Shown piece by piece: positions 8,725 through 18,519 of a stretch of 64,000 nt of DNA. Where the stretch lies: contig NZ_FQVK01000004.1 of NCBI RefSeq assembly GCF_900129345.1, forward strand, positions 116,459 to 180,458, read 5' to 3'. The notes under the pieces were generated by a model that was not told the DNA's origin, made no database searches, and saw nothing but the letters and a program-made list of their open reading frames with translations. The position numbers and the translations under genes were made by a program. Numbering within the stretch: position 1 is the first letter of the stretch; each line of letters starts with the position of its first letter. Origin of the DNA: Ruegeria intermedia. Lineage in GTDB: Bacteria > Pseudomonadota > Alphaproteobacteria > Rhodobacterales > Rhodobacteraceae.

Positions 8725-9945
8725 ATGAGCAGGATCCTTCTCGCACTCGCCCTGATCTGGGCGCTGACCGGCGCGGCATGGGCGCAGGACTTCAACGCCC
8801 TGGCGCGCGTGCTGCCCGAGCAGAGCCGGATCATCGACGATGACGGCGCGGGCGTGCAGGTCCAGCTGGGGCTGAGCCAGGGCGTGCCCTATCGCATCTT
8901 CACCCTTCAGGATCCGTACCGGATGGTGATCGACTTCAAGGAAGTCGACTGGAGCGGGTTGAACCGCGAGGCCTTCCTGCAGACTCGGCGCATCAGCGCG
9001 GTTCGGTTCGGGGCCTATGTGCCCGGCTGGTCGCGTCTGGTGCTGGAACTGGGGGCGCCGCTGGCGGTGGACCGGGCCGCGATGCGGGTCGATCCGGCCT
9101 CGGGCGCGGCGGTGTTGATCCTGAACCTGAAAGGCACCGATTTCGAAAGCTTCGCCGCAAACGCGGGCGCGCCGCAAACCCCCGGATGGGATCTGCCGCC
9201 CCCGGCCGACGTGCCGGCGCAGCGCGGCACGGATGACCGACGGGCGCTGCGGGTGATGCTTGACCCGGGCCATGGCGGCATCGACCCCGGCGCCGAGGCG
9301 GGCGGAACCAACGAAAAGACCCTGATGCTGACCTTTGCCCGCGAACTGCGCGAGGAACTGCTGCGCGCGGGCGGGTTCGAAGTGGTCCTGACGCGGGCCG
9401 ACGATCATTTCGTCTCGCTGGAACGGCGGATCGCGCTGGCGCATCGCGCCGCGGCCGATGTTTTCATCTCGCTGCATGCCGACGCGCTGTCCGAGGGGCA
9501 GGCCCACGGCGCCACGATCTATGTCTTGTCCAACGAGGCCTCGGACGTGGCCAGCCGCAAACTGGCCGAGCGGCACGACCGCGACGACCTGATCGCCGGC
9601 GTCGATCTGAGCGGCTCGGACGACCAGATCGCCGACGTTCTGCTGGACATGGCCCGGCAAGAGACCCAACCCCGCACCGAGGCGCTGGCCCAGAGCCTGG
9701 CCAACGGCATGGCGCAGCAGGGCGGGCCAATGAACCGCCGCCCCGTCCGCCGGGCCTCGTTTTCGGTGCTCAAGTCCGCCGACATTCCGTCGGTTCTGAT
9801 CGAACTGGGGTTCCTGTCCAGCCCCAGAGACCTGAAAAACCTGAAAAATCCCGAATGGCGATCGACCATGGCGCGTGGCATCCTTCAGGGGCTTCAGGCC
9901 TGGCGGCAGCAGGATCTGGCCCGCCGCGGCCTGATTGGGCAGTGA
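8725..9945 (+). CDS. amiC: N-acetylmuramoyl-L-alanine amidase with AMIN domain
   Basis: Periplasmic zinc amidase that cleaves the peptide from N-acetylmuramic acid during septal peptidoglycan splitting. 406 residues: signal peptide 1-21, AMIN domain about 25-125, and an Amidase_3 catalytic domain from about 172. Zinc-site segments are DPGHGGIDPGA (His), NEKTLML (Glu) and SLHADA (His); the catalytic Glu is in VLIELGFLSSPRD. It lies just upstream of mrcA and prfB, the usual alphaproteobacterial order. The symbol follows the AmiA/B/C family; which paralogue it represents is not certain. Confidence 0.93.
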   Translation: MSRILLALALIWALTGAAWAQDFNALARVLPEQSRIIDDDGAGVQVQLGLSQGVPYRIFTLQDPYRMVIDFKEVDWSGLNREAFLQTRRISAVRFGAYVPGWSRLVLELGAPLAVDRAAMRVDPASGAAVLILNLKGTDFESFAANAGAPQTPGWDLPPPADVPAQRGTDDRRALRVMLDPGHGGIDPGAEAGGTNEKTLMLTFARELREELLRAGGFEVVLTRADDHFVSLERRIALAHRAAADVFISLHADALSEGQAHGATIYVLSNEASDVASRKLAERHDRDDLIAGVDLSGSDDQIADVLLDMARQETQPRTEALAQSLANGMAQQGGPMNRRPVRRASFSVLKSADIPSVLIELGFLSSPRDLKNLKNPEWRSTMARGILQGLQAWRQQDLARRGLIGQ

Positions 9946-9983
9946 CCCTGCGGCGCAAAACGGCTAGTATCGGCGCGGGTGCT

Positions 9984-10012
9984 TTGACCCTTGTGTGCAG
10001 CGGCACTATATA
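9984..10012 (+). promoter_or_regulatory. sigma-70 promoter for mrcA
   Basis: TTGACC (9984-9989) and TATATA (10007-10012) are separated by exactly 17 bp, in the gap between amiC and mrcA. A start of transcription near 10019 would leave a leader of about 20 nt before the GTG at 10041. This indicates that mrcA has its own promoter instead of relying on read-through from amiC. Confidence 0.7.
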
Positions 10013-10040
10013 GGCGGCACCGCGAACAAAAGGCAGCAAC

Positions 10041-12530
10041 GTGATCCGGTTCATTCTTTCGATTTTCGGGGCGATCTTCAGCCTCGTGACGCTTGGTATC
10101 TTCATGGCGGCGCTGGTGATCGGCGCGGTGTTCTGGATGTACGGCCGCGACCTGCCCAGCCACGAGTCGCTGGCCCAGTACAAGCCGCCCACCATCAGCC
10201 GCATCTATTCGGGCGAAGGCCACCTGATCGACGAATTCGCCCAGGAACGCCGCCTGTTCACCCCGTCCGAGGAAATCCCGGACCTGGTCAAGCAGGCCTT
10301 CATTTCGGCCGAGGACAAAAACTTCTACACCCATCAGGGCTATGACCCGCGCGGCATCATCGCCGCCGCGATCGAGGCGGTGAAGTCCAAGGGCGAAAAC
10401 GTGCGCGGGGCCTCGACCATCACCCAGCAGGTGATGAAGAACTTCCTTCTGTCGGGCGATCGCCGGGCCGAGCGCAAGATCAAGGAAATCATCCTGGCCA
10501 CCCGCCTGGAAGAGACGCTGGACAAGGAACAGATCCTCGAACTTTATCTCAACGAGATCTTCCTGGGTCAGAACTCCTATGGCGTGACCGCTGCCGCGCA
10601 GACCTATTTCAACAAGACCTTGCAGGAACTGGCCCCGCACGAGGCGGCGACCCTGGCGGCCATGCCCAAGGCGCCGTCGGATTATCACCCGGTGCGGCAG
10701 AAGGATCGCCTGCTGGCGCGGCGCAACTATGTGCTGCGCGAGATGTACCAGAACGGCTACATCGACAAGGCGACCTATGAGACCGAGGTGGCGCAACCGC
10801 TGCGCTCGGTCCAGAACGGCGATTTCGAAAGCTTCCGCACCGCGCTGCCGCCGCGCGACTATTTCACCGACGAGATCCGCCGCCAGCTGAGCGAGGATTT
10901 CGGCGAGGGCGAATTCTTTACCGGCGGTTTCACCGTACGCGCCACGGTGGACGAAGAGATGCAGGTCGAAGCCGCACGCGCCCTGCGCGAGGCGTTGCAG
11001 AAATACGACCGGTCGCGCGGGAAATGGCGCGGAACCGGCCTGACCATCCCCGAGGAGAAACTGGCCGACGAGGCACAATGGCGCGCAGAGCTGGCCAAAT
11101 TGGAGGTTCCGCGCGACGTGGTGCTTCCCACGCCGTGGTATCCGGCGGTGGTGCTGGACGTTGCCGACCAGCAACTGACCGTGGGGGTCGAAAACGGGCC
11201 GGCCGACGGCATCATCCCGCGCAGCGACATCAAGTGGATGCAGGGCGATTTCCATGCCAATTTCAAGCGCGGCGACGTGATCCTCGTGGTGGCCGCCGAA
11301 GACGGCCAGTGGTCGGCCCGCCAGATCCCCGAGGTTCAGGGCGGTTTCGTCGCGATGGACGTGAACTCGGGCCGCGTTCTGGCGATGCAGGGCGGGTTCT
11401 CGTACCAGGATTCGGTGTTCAACCGCGCCACCCAGGCGCTGCGCCAGCCCGGTTCGGCCTTCAAGCCCTTCGTCTATGCCGCCGCCCTCGACAGTGGCTA
11501 CAGCCCGGCGACCATCGTGGTGGATGCGCCGATCGAGGTGAACACGCCGCAGGGCCTGTGGCGGCCCAAGAACTCGACCAACAAATTCTACGGCCCTACG
11601 CCGCTGCGCACCGGGATCGAGCAGTCGCGGAACCTGATGACCATTCGTCTGGCGCAAGAGGTCTCGATGCCCGTGGTCGCGGGTTATGCGGAACGGTTCG
11701 GCGTGTACGACAACATGGGGCCGTACCTGGCCAACGCGCTGGGGGCCGAGGAGACGACGCTCTACAAGATGGTTGCGGCCTATGCGATGTTCGCCAACGG
11801 TGGCGAGCGGGTCAAACCCACGCTGGTCGACCGGATCCAGGACCGGTTCGGCAAGACGATCTATCGGCATGATGACCGGCAATGCCTGGATTGCAATTCC
11901 AGCTGGCTGGAACCTGACGCGGCCCCCACCATCGTGGATGACCGCGAACAGGTGATGGACCCGATTACCGCCTATCAGCTGACCTCGATGATGAAGGGCG
12001 TGGTGGAACGGGGCACCGCATCCCGCGTGGTCAATCTGCCGGTGCCGACCGCCGGCAAGACCGGCACCACCAACGAGTCCAAGGACGCGTGGTTCATCGG
12101 CTTCACCTCGAACATCGTCGCCGGCTGCTATATCGGCTATGACCGTCCGCGCCCGATGGGGCGGGGGGCCTATGGCGGCACGCTTTGCGGGCCGGTCTTC
12201 CAGAGCTTCATGGAAAAGGCGGTCGCGAAATACGGCGGCGGCCCGTTCGAAGTGCCTCCGGGCGGCCATTTCATCAAGATCGACCGGTTCAGCGGCGCGC
12301 GGCTGCCGGATGATGCGACGGGCGATTACGTCGTGGCCGAATACTTCCGCGATGGTGTCGATGGGTTCATCGACCGCGTGTATGATGGCGGTTTCGCGAT
12401 GGGGTCCGACCTGCCTCTGTTCGAGGAGGTCACGAGCGGAGGCCGCCAGGTTCAGACTTCGACCGGCGAAACGGTCATCGTGGGGCCGAAGGCCAGCCAG
12501 GGCGACCTGCAGGGCGGCGGACTGTACTGA
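10041..12530 (+). CDS. mrcA: penicillin-binding protein 1A (class A PBP)
   Basis: Bifunctional peptidoglycan polymerase and crosslinker anchored in the inner membrane. 829 residues from a GTG start: TM helix about 5-33, GT51 glycosyltransferase domain with catalytic Glu in FISAEDKNFYTHQGYD and RKIKEIILA, then an OB-like insert. The transpeptidase domain has the serine of SAFK near residue 472 (QPGSAFKPF), the SRN motif (EQSRNLMT) and KTG (AGKTGTTNESKDAWF). Length and insert match the alphaproteobacterial PBP1A family. It sits between amiC and prfB. Confidence 0.96.
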   Translation: MIRFILSIFGAIFSLVTLGIFMAALVIGAVFWMYGRDLPSHESLAQYKPPTISRIYSGEGHLIDEFAQERRLFTPSEEIPDLVKQAFISAEDKNFYTHQGYDPRGIIAAAIEAVKSKGENVRGASTITQQVMKNFLLSGDRRAERKIKEIILATRLEETLDKEQILELYLNEIFLGQNSYGVTAAAQTYFNKTLQELAPHEAATLAAMPKAPSDYHPVRQKDRLLARRNYVLREMYQNGYIDKATYETEVAQPLRSVQNGDFESFRTALPPRDYFTDEIRRQLSEDFGEGEFFTGGFTVRATVDEEMQVEAARALREALQKYDRSRGKWRGTGLTIPEEKLADEAQWRAELAKLEVPRDVVLPTPWYPAVVLDVADQQLTVGVENGPADGIIPRSDIKWMQGDFHANFKRGDVILVVAAEDGQWSARQIPEVQGGFVAMDVNSGRVLAMQGGFSYQDSVFNRATQALRQPGSAFKPFVYAAALDSGYSPATIVVDAPIEVNTPQGLWRPKNSTNKFYGPTPLRTGIEQSRNLMTIRLAQEVSMPVVAGYAERFGVYDNMGPYLANALGAEETTLYKMVAAYAMFANGGERVKPTLVDRIQDRFGKTIYRHDDRQCLDCNSSWLEPDAAPTIVDDREQVMDPITAYQLTSMMKGVVERGTASRVVNLPVPTAGKTGTTNESKDAWFIGFTSNIVAGCYIGYDRPRPMGRGAYGGTLCGPVFQSFMEKAVAKYGGGPFEVPPGGHFIKIDRFSGARLPDDATGDYVVAEYFRDGVDGFIDRVYDGGFAMGSDLPLFEEVTSGGRQVQTSTGETVIVGPKASQGDLQGGGLY

Positions 12531-12541
12531 TCTGCCGCCGA

Positions 12542-12568
12542 GCGCGGGAAAGCTGTGCAAACCCGCGC
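12542..12568 (+). terminator. stem-loop after mrcA
   Basis: A 7-bp GC stem (GCGCGGG / CCCGCGC) with a 13-nt loop lies 11 nt after the mrcA stop. It is not followed by a T-run, so it may be a weak or Rho-assisted terminator, or only an mRNA 3' structure. Confidence 0.4.
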
Positions 12569-12637
12569 GGGTCATCTTGTGGTGGCCTGAACCTCTTGCT
12601 ATCACGCAGGCCTGATTGAGCAAGTTGGGACCTGACC

Positions 12638-13765
12638 ATGCGCGCCGAAATCCAGAACATCGTGGCCGAGATCCAAAAATCGCTGGAGCTGCTGGCCCAG
12701 CGTATGGACTATGAAACCGCGCCGCACCGGCTGGAGGAGTTCAACGCCCGCGTCGAGGACCCCAACCTGTGGGACAACCCCGAAAACGCGCAGAAGCTGA
12801 TGCGTGAACGGCAGGTTCTGGTCGATGCCATCGAGACCTACGAGTCGATCAAGACCGATCTGAACGACAACATCGAACTGATCGAACTGGGCGAGATGGA
12901 GGGCGATGAAGAGGTCGTCAAGGATGCCGAAGAGACCCTGAAGAAGCTGCGCGACAAGGCGGCCGAAAAAGAGCTCGAGGCGCTGCTGGACGGCGAGGCC
13001 GACGCCAATGACACCTTCCTTGAAATCAACGCGGGCGCCGGGGGCACCGAAAGCTGCGACTGGGCCTCGATGCTTGCGCGGATGTATGTCCGCTGGGCCG
13101 AGAAGAAGGGCTACAAGGTCGAGCTGCAGTCGGAAACCCCGGGCGAAGAGGCGGGGATCAAGTCGGCGGCCTACAAGATCTCGGGGCACAACGCCTATGG
13201 CTGGCTGAAATCCGAAAGTGGCGTGCACCGGCTGGTGCGCATCTCGCCCTATGACTCGGCGGCCAAGCGGCACACGTCGTTCAGCTCGGTCTGGGTCTAT
13301 CCGGTGGTGGATGACAATATCGAGATCGAAGTGAACCCGGCCGATATCCGTGTCGATACCTACCGGTCCTCGGGGGCGGGCGGTCAGCACGTCAACACCA
13401 CCGACTCGGCGGTGCGGATCACCCACATCCCGACCGGCATCGTGGTGACCAGCTCGGAAAAATCGCAGCACCAGAACCGCGACATCGCCATGAAGGCGCT
13501 GAAATCGCGCCTGTACCAGATGGAACTGGACCGCAGAAACGCCGAGATCAACGCTGCGCACGAAGCCAAGGGCGATGCCGGCTGGGGCAACCAGATCCGG
13601 TCCTATGTCCTGCAGCCCTATCAGATGGTCAAGGACCTGCGCACGGGTTACGAGACCTCGGACACCAAGGGCGTGCTGGACGGTGATCTGGACGGGTTCA
13701 TGGCGGCCACTCTGGCGATGAACGTATCGGGCAAGAGCCGGGCCGAGGCGCAGTCGGACGACTGA
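12638..13765 (+). CDS. prfB: peptide chain release factor 2
   Basis: Releases nascent peptides at UGA and UAA. 375 residues with the GGQ catalytic loop ([19 protein letters not shown]). The codon-recognition tripeptide position reads S-P-Y ([18 protein letters not shown]) where E. coli RF2 has S-P-F. The frame is open throughout: the in-frame UGA and programmed +1 frameshift used by many prfB genes are absent near codon 26, so autoregulation by frameshifting is not expected. It follows mrcA in the conserved amiC-mrcA-prfB order. Confidence 0.96.
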   Translation: MRAEIQNIVAEIQKSLELLAQRMDYETAPHRLEEFNARVEDPNLWDNPENAQKLMRERQVLVDAIETYESIKTDLNDNIELIELGEMEGDEEVVKDAEETLKKLRDKAAEKELEALLDGEADANDTFLEINAGAGGTESCDWASMLARMYVRWAEKKGYKVELQSETPGEEAGIKSAAYKISGHNAYGWLKSESGVHRLVRISPYDSAAKRHTSFSSVWVYPVVDDNIEIEVNPADIRVDTYRSSGAGGQHVNTTDSAVRITHIPTGIVVTSSEKSQHQNRDIAMKALKSRLYQMELDRRNAEINAAHEAKGDAGWGNQIRSYVLQPYQMVKDLRTGYETSDTKGVLDGDLDGFMAATLAMNVSGKSRAEAQSDD

Positions 13766-13862
13766 TCGCGCGGCGCCGGCAATAGATACATCCAAAACAC
13801 CGGGTTTAAATGCAACCCGTCCATCGCTAGGCTGAGTTCGATCACAGCCTGGACGCAACCCC

Positions 13863-15263
13863 ATGACCCCAATCGAAACTTCGGCCGTCGAACTGCTGGG
13901 CAAGCTGCGCGCGGGGCAGGTTTCGGCCGTCGAGGTCATGCGCGCGACGCTGGACCGGATCGCGCAGGTCAACGACCGGGTGAACGCCATCGTGGCGCTA
14001 CAGGACGAAGACGCACTGATGGCGCAGGCGCGGGCGGCCGACGGCCATGCCCGGCATGGCCCGCTGCACGGTCTGCCGATGGCGGTCAAGGATCTGGTGA
14101 ACGTGGCCGGCATTCCCTCGACCCAGGGTTCTCCCCTGTTTCGCGGCCATGTGCCCGATGCCGACGACCTGATCGTGGCCCGCCTGCGCGCGGCCGGCGC
14201 GATTCTGATCGGCAAGACCAACACGCCGGAATTCGGGCTGGGGTCGCATACGTTCAACCCGGTCTATGGCGCCACCCGCAACCCCTATGACCTGACGCGC
14301 AGTTGCGGCGGGTCTTCGGGCGGGGCGGCGGTTGCCTTGGCCACGGGGATGCTGGCGCTGGCCGATGGGTCCGACATGATGGGCAGCCTGCGCAACCCGG
14401 CCGCCTGGAACAATGTCTACGGCTTCCGCCCGACCTGGGGCCGCATTCCGTCCGACCCGGTGGGCGATCTGTATCTGCATCAGCTTTCGACTCTGGGCCC
14501 GATGGCGCGCAGCCCTGAGGATATCGGGCTGCTGCTGGACGTGATGTCGGGCGCGGACCCGCGCCAGCCCCTGTCGTTCGACAGCGATCCGGTCTCGCCC
14601 GTGCCGGTCAGAAGCCTCGAGGACATGCGCATCGGCTGGCTGGGCGACTGGGGCGGGGCGTTCCCGACCGAAGACGGCATCCTGCCGCTGTGCGCGCGCG
14701 AACTGACGCTGTTCACCCAGTTGGGCGCAACGGTCGAGGAGGTGCCGCCCCCCTTCGATGCTGAACGGATCTGGGAGTCCTGGATCACGTTGCGCTCGTT
14801 CAGCGTGGCGGCCGGGCTGCAACCCCTGGCCGACCGCAGAGACGCCCTGAAGGACAGCGCCCTGTGGGAGCTGGAGCGCGGGCTGGCCCTGACCGCGATG
14901 CAATTGCAGGCCGCCAGCGTGACCCGGTCAGACTGGCACCGGCGGGCGGTGGCGCTGTTTTCCGAATTTGACGCGCTGGTGCTGCCGGCGGCACAGGTCT
15001 GGCCGTTTCCGGTGGACTGGCCGTATCCGCGCCGCGTCGCCGGGGTCGAGATGGACAGCTATCACCGCTGGATGCAGGTGGTGACGCCGGTCAGCCTGCT
15101 GGGGCTGCCCTGCCTGTCGGTTCCGGCCGGGTTCGGTCCGGGCGGCCTGCCGATGGGCATGCAGCTGTTCGGACCCCGCGGCAGCGATGCCCGGCTGCTG
15201 TCGATCGGGGCTGCCTATCATGCGGTGACGCATTGGCCGCAGCAGCGGCCGCCCGAGATTTGA
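13863..15263 (+). CDS. amidase signature family protein
   Basis: 466-residue amidase signature enzyme, cytoplasmic. The Ser-cisSer-Lys triad is visible: the lysine of GLPMAVKDLVNVAG, the cis-serine of RSCGGSSGGAAVALATGM and the nucleophile serine of DGSDMMGSLRNPA. Between the usual gly/ser motif and the nucleophile it reads GSDMMGSLRNPAAWNNVYG, typical of general amidases and not of GatA. GatA is further disfavoured because no gatB or gatC is adjacent. A small inverted repeat (13801-13819) lies upstream. Substrate unknown. Confidence 0.9.
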   Translation: MTPIETSAVELLGKLRAGQVSAVEVMRATLDRIAQVNDRVNAIVALQDEDALMAQARAADGHARHGPLHGLPMAVKDLVNVAGIPSTQGSPLFRGHVPDADDLIVARLRAAGAILIGKTNTPEFGLGSHTFNPVYGATRNPYDLTRSCGGSSGGAAVALATGMLALADGSDMMGSLRNPAAWNNVYGFRPTWGRIPSDPVGDLYLHQLSTLGPMARSPEDIGLLLDVMSGADPRQPLSFDSDPVSPVPVRSLEDMRIGWLGDWGGAFPTEDGILPLCARELTLFTQLGATVEEVPPPFDAERIWESWITLRSFSVAAGLQPLADRRDALKDSALWELERGLALTAMQLQAASVTRSDWHRRAVALFSEFDALVLPAAQVWPFPVDWPYPRRVAGVEMDSYHRWMQVVTPVSLLGLPCLSVPAGFGPGGLPMGMQLFGPRGSDARLLSIGAAYHAVTHWPQQRPPEI

Positions 15264-15287
15264 AGGAACTGGGAGGACAGACGGAAC

Positions 15288-16079
15288 ATGGACAGGCCAT
15301 TCGGAGTTCCAAAGTTGAAACCCGCCAGCCGCAAAATGCTGCGCACGGCGCTGCGCCGGGGCTGGCAGGACTATCGCCGCGCGCCGATCTTCGGTCTGCT
15401 GTTCGCGGGGTTCTACGTTCTGGTCGGTTGGCTGATGGCCTGGATCACGGTGCAGACGGGCACCAGTTTCTGGCTGGTGCTGGCGGCCATCGGGTTTCCG
15501 CTGTTGGGGCCGTTTGCAGCGGTGGGGCTGTACGAGGTTTCGCACCGGCTGGAACAGGGCGAACCGCTGGATTTCGGCGCCATCTTCGGCGTTGTGATCC
15601 AGCAGGGCCGCCGGCAACTGCCGTCGATCTGCGCCATTATCGTGGTGATCTTCCTGTTCTGGTTCTTTCTGGGTCACATGATCTTTGCGTTGTTCATGGG
15701 GCTGTCGACCATGACCAACGTGTCCTCGTCGCTCGAGGTGTTTCTGACACCGAACGGGTTGACCATGCTGGCCGTCGGAGCCGTGGTCGGGGCGCTTTTC
15801 GCGATCCTGCTCTACATGATCTCGGTGCTGTCGATTCCGATGCTGCTGGACCGTGAACTGGATTTCGTGACGGCGATGATTTCCAGCTATGCCTATGTTG
15901 CGGTGAACAAGCGCGTGATGCTGGGGTGGGGCGCGTTCATTGCGGTTGCCACCTTCATCGCCATGATCCCGTGGTTTCTGGGCCTGCTGATCGTGCTGCC
16001 GCTGTTCGGCCATGCCAGCTGGCACCTGTACCGGCAGATCACCGAGGACGATGACGGTGACGAGACCGCCCCGACCTGA
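15288..16079 (+). CDS. DUF2189 family membrane protein
   Basis: 263-residue polytopic inner-membrane protein with about six hydrophobic segments (e.g. [59 protein letters not shown]). The pattern [33 protein letters not shown] and WHLYRQI is that of DUF2189. It starts 24 bp after the amidase, so it is probably co-transcribed. Function unknown. Confidence 0.85.
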   Translation: MDRPFGVPKLKPASRKMLRTALRRGWQDYRRAPIFGLLFAGFYVLVGWLMAWITVQTGTSFWLVLAAIGFPLLGPFAAVGLYEVSHRLEQGEPLDFGAIFGVVIQQGRRQLPSICAIIVVIFLFWFFLGHMIFALFMGLSTMTNVSSSLEVFLTPNGLTMLAVGAVVGALFAILLYMISVLSIPMLLDRELDFVTAMISSYAYVAVNKRVMLGWGAFIAVATFIAMIPWFLGLLIVLPLFGHASWHLYRQITEDDDGDETAPT

Positions 16080-16088
16080 TCGGCGCGG

Positions 16089-16310
16089 TCACGCCTGCGG
16101 AACTTCGCGCCCCATGTCGATCAGGCGCTGGCGCAGCCGGTCGGCCGCCGGCAGGCCCGCCTCGAGCGCATGCACATAGGCGTGGGTCAGGAAGAACGCC
16201 GCTGCGTCCCCGTCCGTCTGCGCGTCTGCGGCTTGTTCATACAGAACCGCCAGGGCCGGGATGTCTCCGGCCGCATGGGCGTTCAGCAGACGGTCGTCCA
16301 GTGCGCTCAT
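16089..16310 (-). CDS. hypothetical 73-residue protein
   Basis: Small, Ala-rich, probably helical soluble protein (MSALDDRLLNAHAAGDIPA... ending MGREVPQA). Its ATG overlaps the stop of the Rieske oxygenase gene by 4 bp (ATGA), so it is translationally coupled to it. The helix-turn-helix repeat pattern recalls a short TPR-like segment. No function is recognised; the coupling suggests a role connected to the oxygenase. Confidence 0.75.
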   Translation of the reverse strand: MSALDDRLLNAHAAGDIPALAVLYEQAADAQTDGDAAAFFLTHAYVHALEAGLPAADRLRQRLIDMGREVPQA

Positions 16311-17464
16311 TCGGCGGCGGGCCTGTCGCGGCGTGCGATCAGCCGCTGTGCGACCCAGTCATGGAACAGATGTGTCGGCCCGTCCATCGCCGGTGAGAAA
16401 TGCCCGCCGTCGAACCCGGGCGCCGCGCGACCGCGCTGCATGCCTTCGACCACGAACACGTCTTCCTCGAACACCAGTTTCCATTGCTCGGTGTTGCGCG
16501 CGCGCAGGTCGGAATCGGTGTCGGGGGCGGCATAGAACAGGTGGATATGTTCCGATGTGCGATCCTGCGCCTCGGGGCGCAGGATGATGGCAAAGGCGTG
16601 GTCACGATGCACGCCCAGCAACACGTTGGGGAAGGCGGCGATGTATTCGGCGGCCGTGTCCCACTTGGCGCTCAGCCCCGGAAAATCGGGGAAGGTGCGG
16701 CCGTCCTCGCCGGTCAGCTGGCGGTAAACCAAGGTTCCCTGGCCGGAAAACAGGCCGGGCTCCTGGATGTGATAGTGGTCCTCCAGCCGGGAGTAGCTGT
16801 TCAGCCCGGGATGCACCCAGGGCAGGTGATAGCTTTCGCAGTAATTCTCGACCGCCAGCTTCCAGTTGCAGTTCACGTCCAGCCGGAAGGCGCTGTCGGG
16901 GCCGCCATGGTACAGCGGCTGGTCGAACTCGGCCCAGCGTTCAATCAGCCTGGCGTTGGCATCCTCGAAGGCCGGAGCGGTTCCCGACACGTTGATCCAG
17001 ACCACCTCGCGCCAGATATGGCTGCGCACCTCGATCAAGCCCAGTTCGGACCGGTTCACCGCGTCATGCGCGTTGTGGCCCGGCCCGCCCACATGCGGGG
17101 TCGCCACCAGGCGGCCTTCGGTCGAATAGCACCAGCTGTGATAGGGGCAGCGGATCGCGCCTTCGATCCTGCGCGGTTCCGAGACAAGGATCATGCCGCG
17201 GTGGCGGCAGATGTTCTGGAACACCCGCACCTGGCCCGACCGGTCGCGCAGCAACAGCAGGGGGATGCCCAGAAACTCGATCGGGACCGCATCGCCCGGT
17301 TCGGGCACGTCGGCGGTGACGGCCAACCCGGACCAGCCGTCCAGCAGCAGGGCCTGGCTCTCCTCGGCGTGCAGCCGGGGGTCGGTATAGTGCGCGTTGG
17401 GCAGGCCCAGCGCGGTTTCGATGCTTTGACGAACGGCAGACAGATCGGTCAGGGTGCTGGCCAT
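16307..17464 (-). CDS. Rieske oxygenase large subunit (RO alpha)
   Basis: 385 residues. The N-terminal Rieske [2Fe-2S] domain has C86-x-H88 (CRHRG) and C106-x2-H109 (CPYHSW). The C-terminal domain carries the mononuclear iron site in NWKLAVENYCESYHLPWVHPGL. The layout is that of ring-hydroxylating and amine mono-oxygenases such as glycine-betaine or choline-type enzymes; the substrate cannot be assigned. The start at 17464 follows GAGGAGG at good spacing. No ferredoxin or reductase gene is adjacent. It is coupled to a 73-residue gene downstream and has an HTH regulator gene upstream on the same strand. Confidence 0.88.
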   Translation of the reverse strand: MASTLTDLSAVRQSIETALGLPNAHYTDPRLHAEESQALLLDGWSGLAVTADVPEPGDAVPIEFLGIPLLLLRDRSGQVRVFQNICRHRGMILVSEPRRIEGAIRCPYHSWCYSTEGRLVATPHVGGPGHNAHDAVNRSELGLIEVRSHIWREVVWINVSGTAPAFEDANARLIERWAEFDQPLYHGGPDSAFRLDVNCNWKLAVENYCESYHLPWVHPGLNSYSRLEDHYHIQEPGLFSGQGTLVYRQLTGEDGRTFPDFPGLSAKWDTAAEYIAAFPNVLLGVHRDHAFAIILRPEAQDRTSEHIHLFYAAPDTDSDLRARNTEQWKLVFEEDVFVVEGMQRGRAAPGFDGGHFSPAMDGPTHLFHDWVAQRLIARRDRPAAE

Positions 17465-17573
17465 GGGGTCCTCCTCGGTTGCCACCCAGCCTAAGCAGTC
17501 CCACCGCCGGCCCGCTGTCATGTCCGCGACCCGGGTTTTTCTCACAACGACATGGTGGCGGCCTGCTGAGGGG

Positions 17574-18296
17574 TCAGGACCGGGCCAGCCGCGCGACCCC
17601 CAGCGCCGCCCTCAGATCTTGCCCCAGGAACCGCAGTTCCAACTTTCGGCAGTCGCAGGCGTTTGCGCCCGGCCTGACGCTGTAGCCCATGCGTGCTGAC
17701 GCGGCCGGAGCGGTCCCGTCCGCAAGAACGTAGATCCGGGTGCCGGTGGCACCGCGATGCCCCATCATGATTTGTGTCGTCGCGCCCGAGCGGAAGGCCA
17801 GGCCGCGCAGTTCACGTGAGGCCGGAGTCGCGCCCGGCGTGACGGGGCCGAAGGCGCGCACGGTCGCGCAGCTGCCCTGGTTTCGGGCAAACAGCAACAG
17901 GTGGCGGGTTTCCGGACGGTCTCCGGGATCGGTCTCCATGACGTGGTAAAACCCGCCGCGCAGAGGGGTTTCGTCCGCCAGTCCCCGGTCCGCGCCAAAA
18001 AATTCCAGCAGGAATTGGGGCGCGGGCACGGGGTCGTTTTTTTGTATTTCGGACAGCGCGGTCAGCAGGATGCGGGCATCGACCCCGAAAAAGCGGCAGA
18101 TCCGGTCCAGCACATCGGGCCGGGGAAAGCTTTCGCCGGACAGATATCGATTGAACTGGGTGCGATTGATGCCCAGACGGCGGCAGACTTCGGACACCGA
18201 AGCGTAGCTGCCGACCAACTGCCGGAGGTTCGCGCCCAGCATGGCGCGCAATTCCTCTGGTTTGCGTGCCTTGTGACCCATGCCTTGTCCGGACAT
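17574..18296 (-). CDS. XRE-family transcriptional regulator
   Basis: 240 residues. The N-terminal helix-turn-helix (about 30-85) reads YASVSEVCRRLGINRTQFNRYLSGESFPRPDVLDRICRFFGVD. The C-terminal 140 residues form an unrecognised, probably beta-rich sensing domain with two cysteines (NACDC) near the end. An alternative ATG at 18281 has a better Shine-Dalgarno (GGACAAGG). It lies upstream of the Rieske oxygenase on the same strand with a 109-bp gap and may control it. Confidence 0.8.
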   Translation of the reverse strand: MSGQGMGHKARKPEELRAMLGANLRQLVGSYASVSEVCRRLGINRTQFNRYLSGESFPRPDVLDRICRFFGVDARILLTALSEIQKNDPVPAPQFLLEFFGADRGLADETPLRGGFYHVMETDPGDRPETRHLLLFARNQGSCATVRAFGPVTPGATPASRELRGLAFRSGATTQIMMGHRGATGTRIYVLADGTAPAASARMGYSVRPGANACDCRKLELRFLGQDLRAALGVARLARS

Positions 18297-18380
18297 GGCC
18301 TATGGCAACGCGACACGACTGTTCCGACGCAGCGTCCGCCGTCGGCTCGGATCGATATACCGCATATTTTTCCCCAAGAG

Positions 18381-18396
18381 CTTTCCTATCGGAAAG
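18381..18396. promoter_or_regulatory. inverted repeat upstream of HTH regulator
   Basis: CTTTCCTATCGGAAAG is a perfect 6-bp inverted repeat with a 4-nt centre, 85 bp upstream of the regulator start. A second palindrome, TTTGCGCAAA, is at 18450-18459. Either could be an operator. The rest of the 18297-18519 gap shows nothing else I can support. Confidence 0.3.
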
Positions 18397-18519
18397 AACC
18401 GCCATCAAACTAACGCCTTGTAGGCCAAACGCAACAGGCTTTTGGGGGTTTTGCGCAAACTATTGGGGCCGATCAGCTGACACTGACCGGCGATGGGTTG
18501 GAGTGGACTTGAAGACAAG

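Noticed and set aside
9894..12623. A 909-codon open frame antisense to mrcA
   Set aside because: It mirrors the coding frame of a clear class A PBP; high-GC genes commonly keep the opposite strand open. Its sequence is low-complexity (His/Arg/Gly/Val-rich) with no domain.
12700..12730. Programmed frameshift site in prfB
   Set aside because: No in-frame TGA or CTT-TGA-C slippery sequence is present; the reading frame is continuous.
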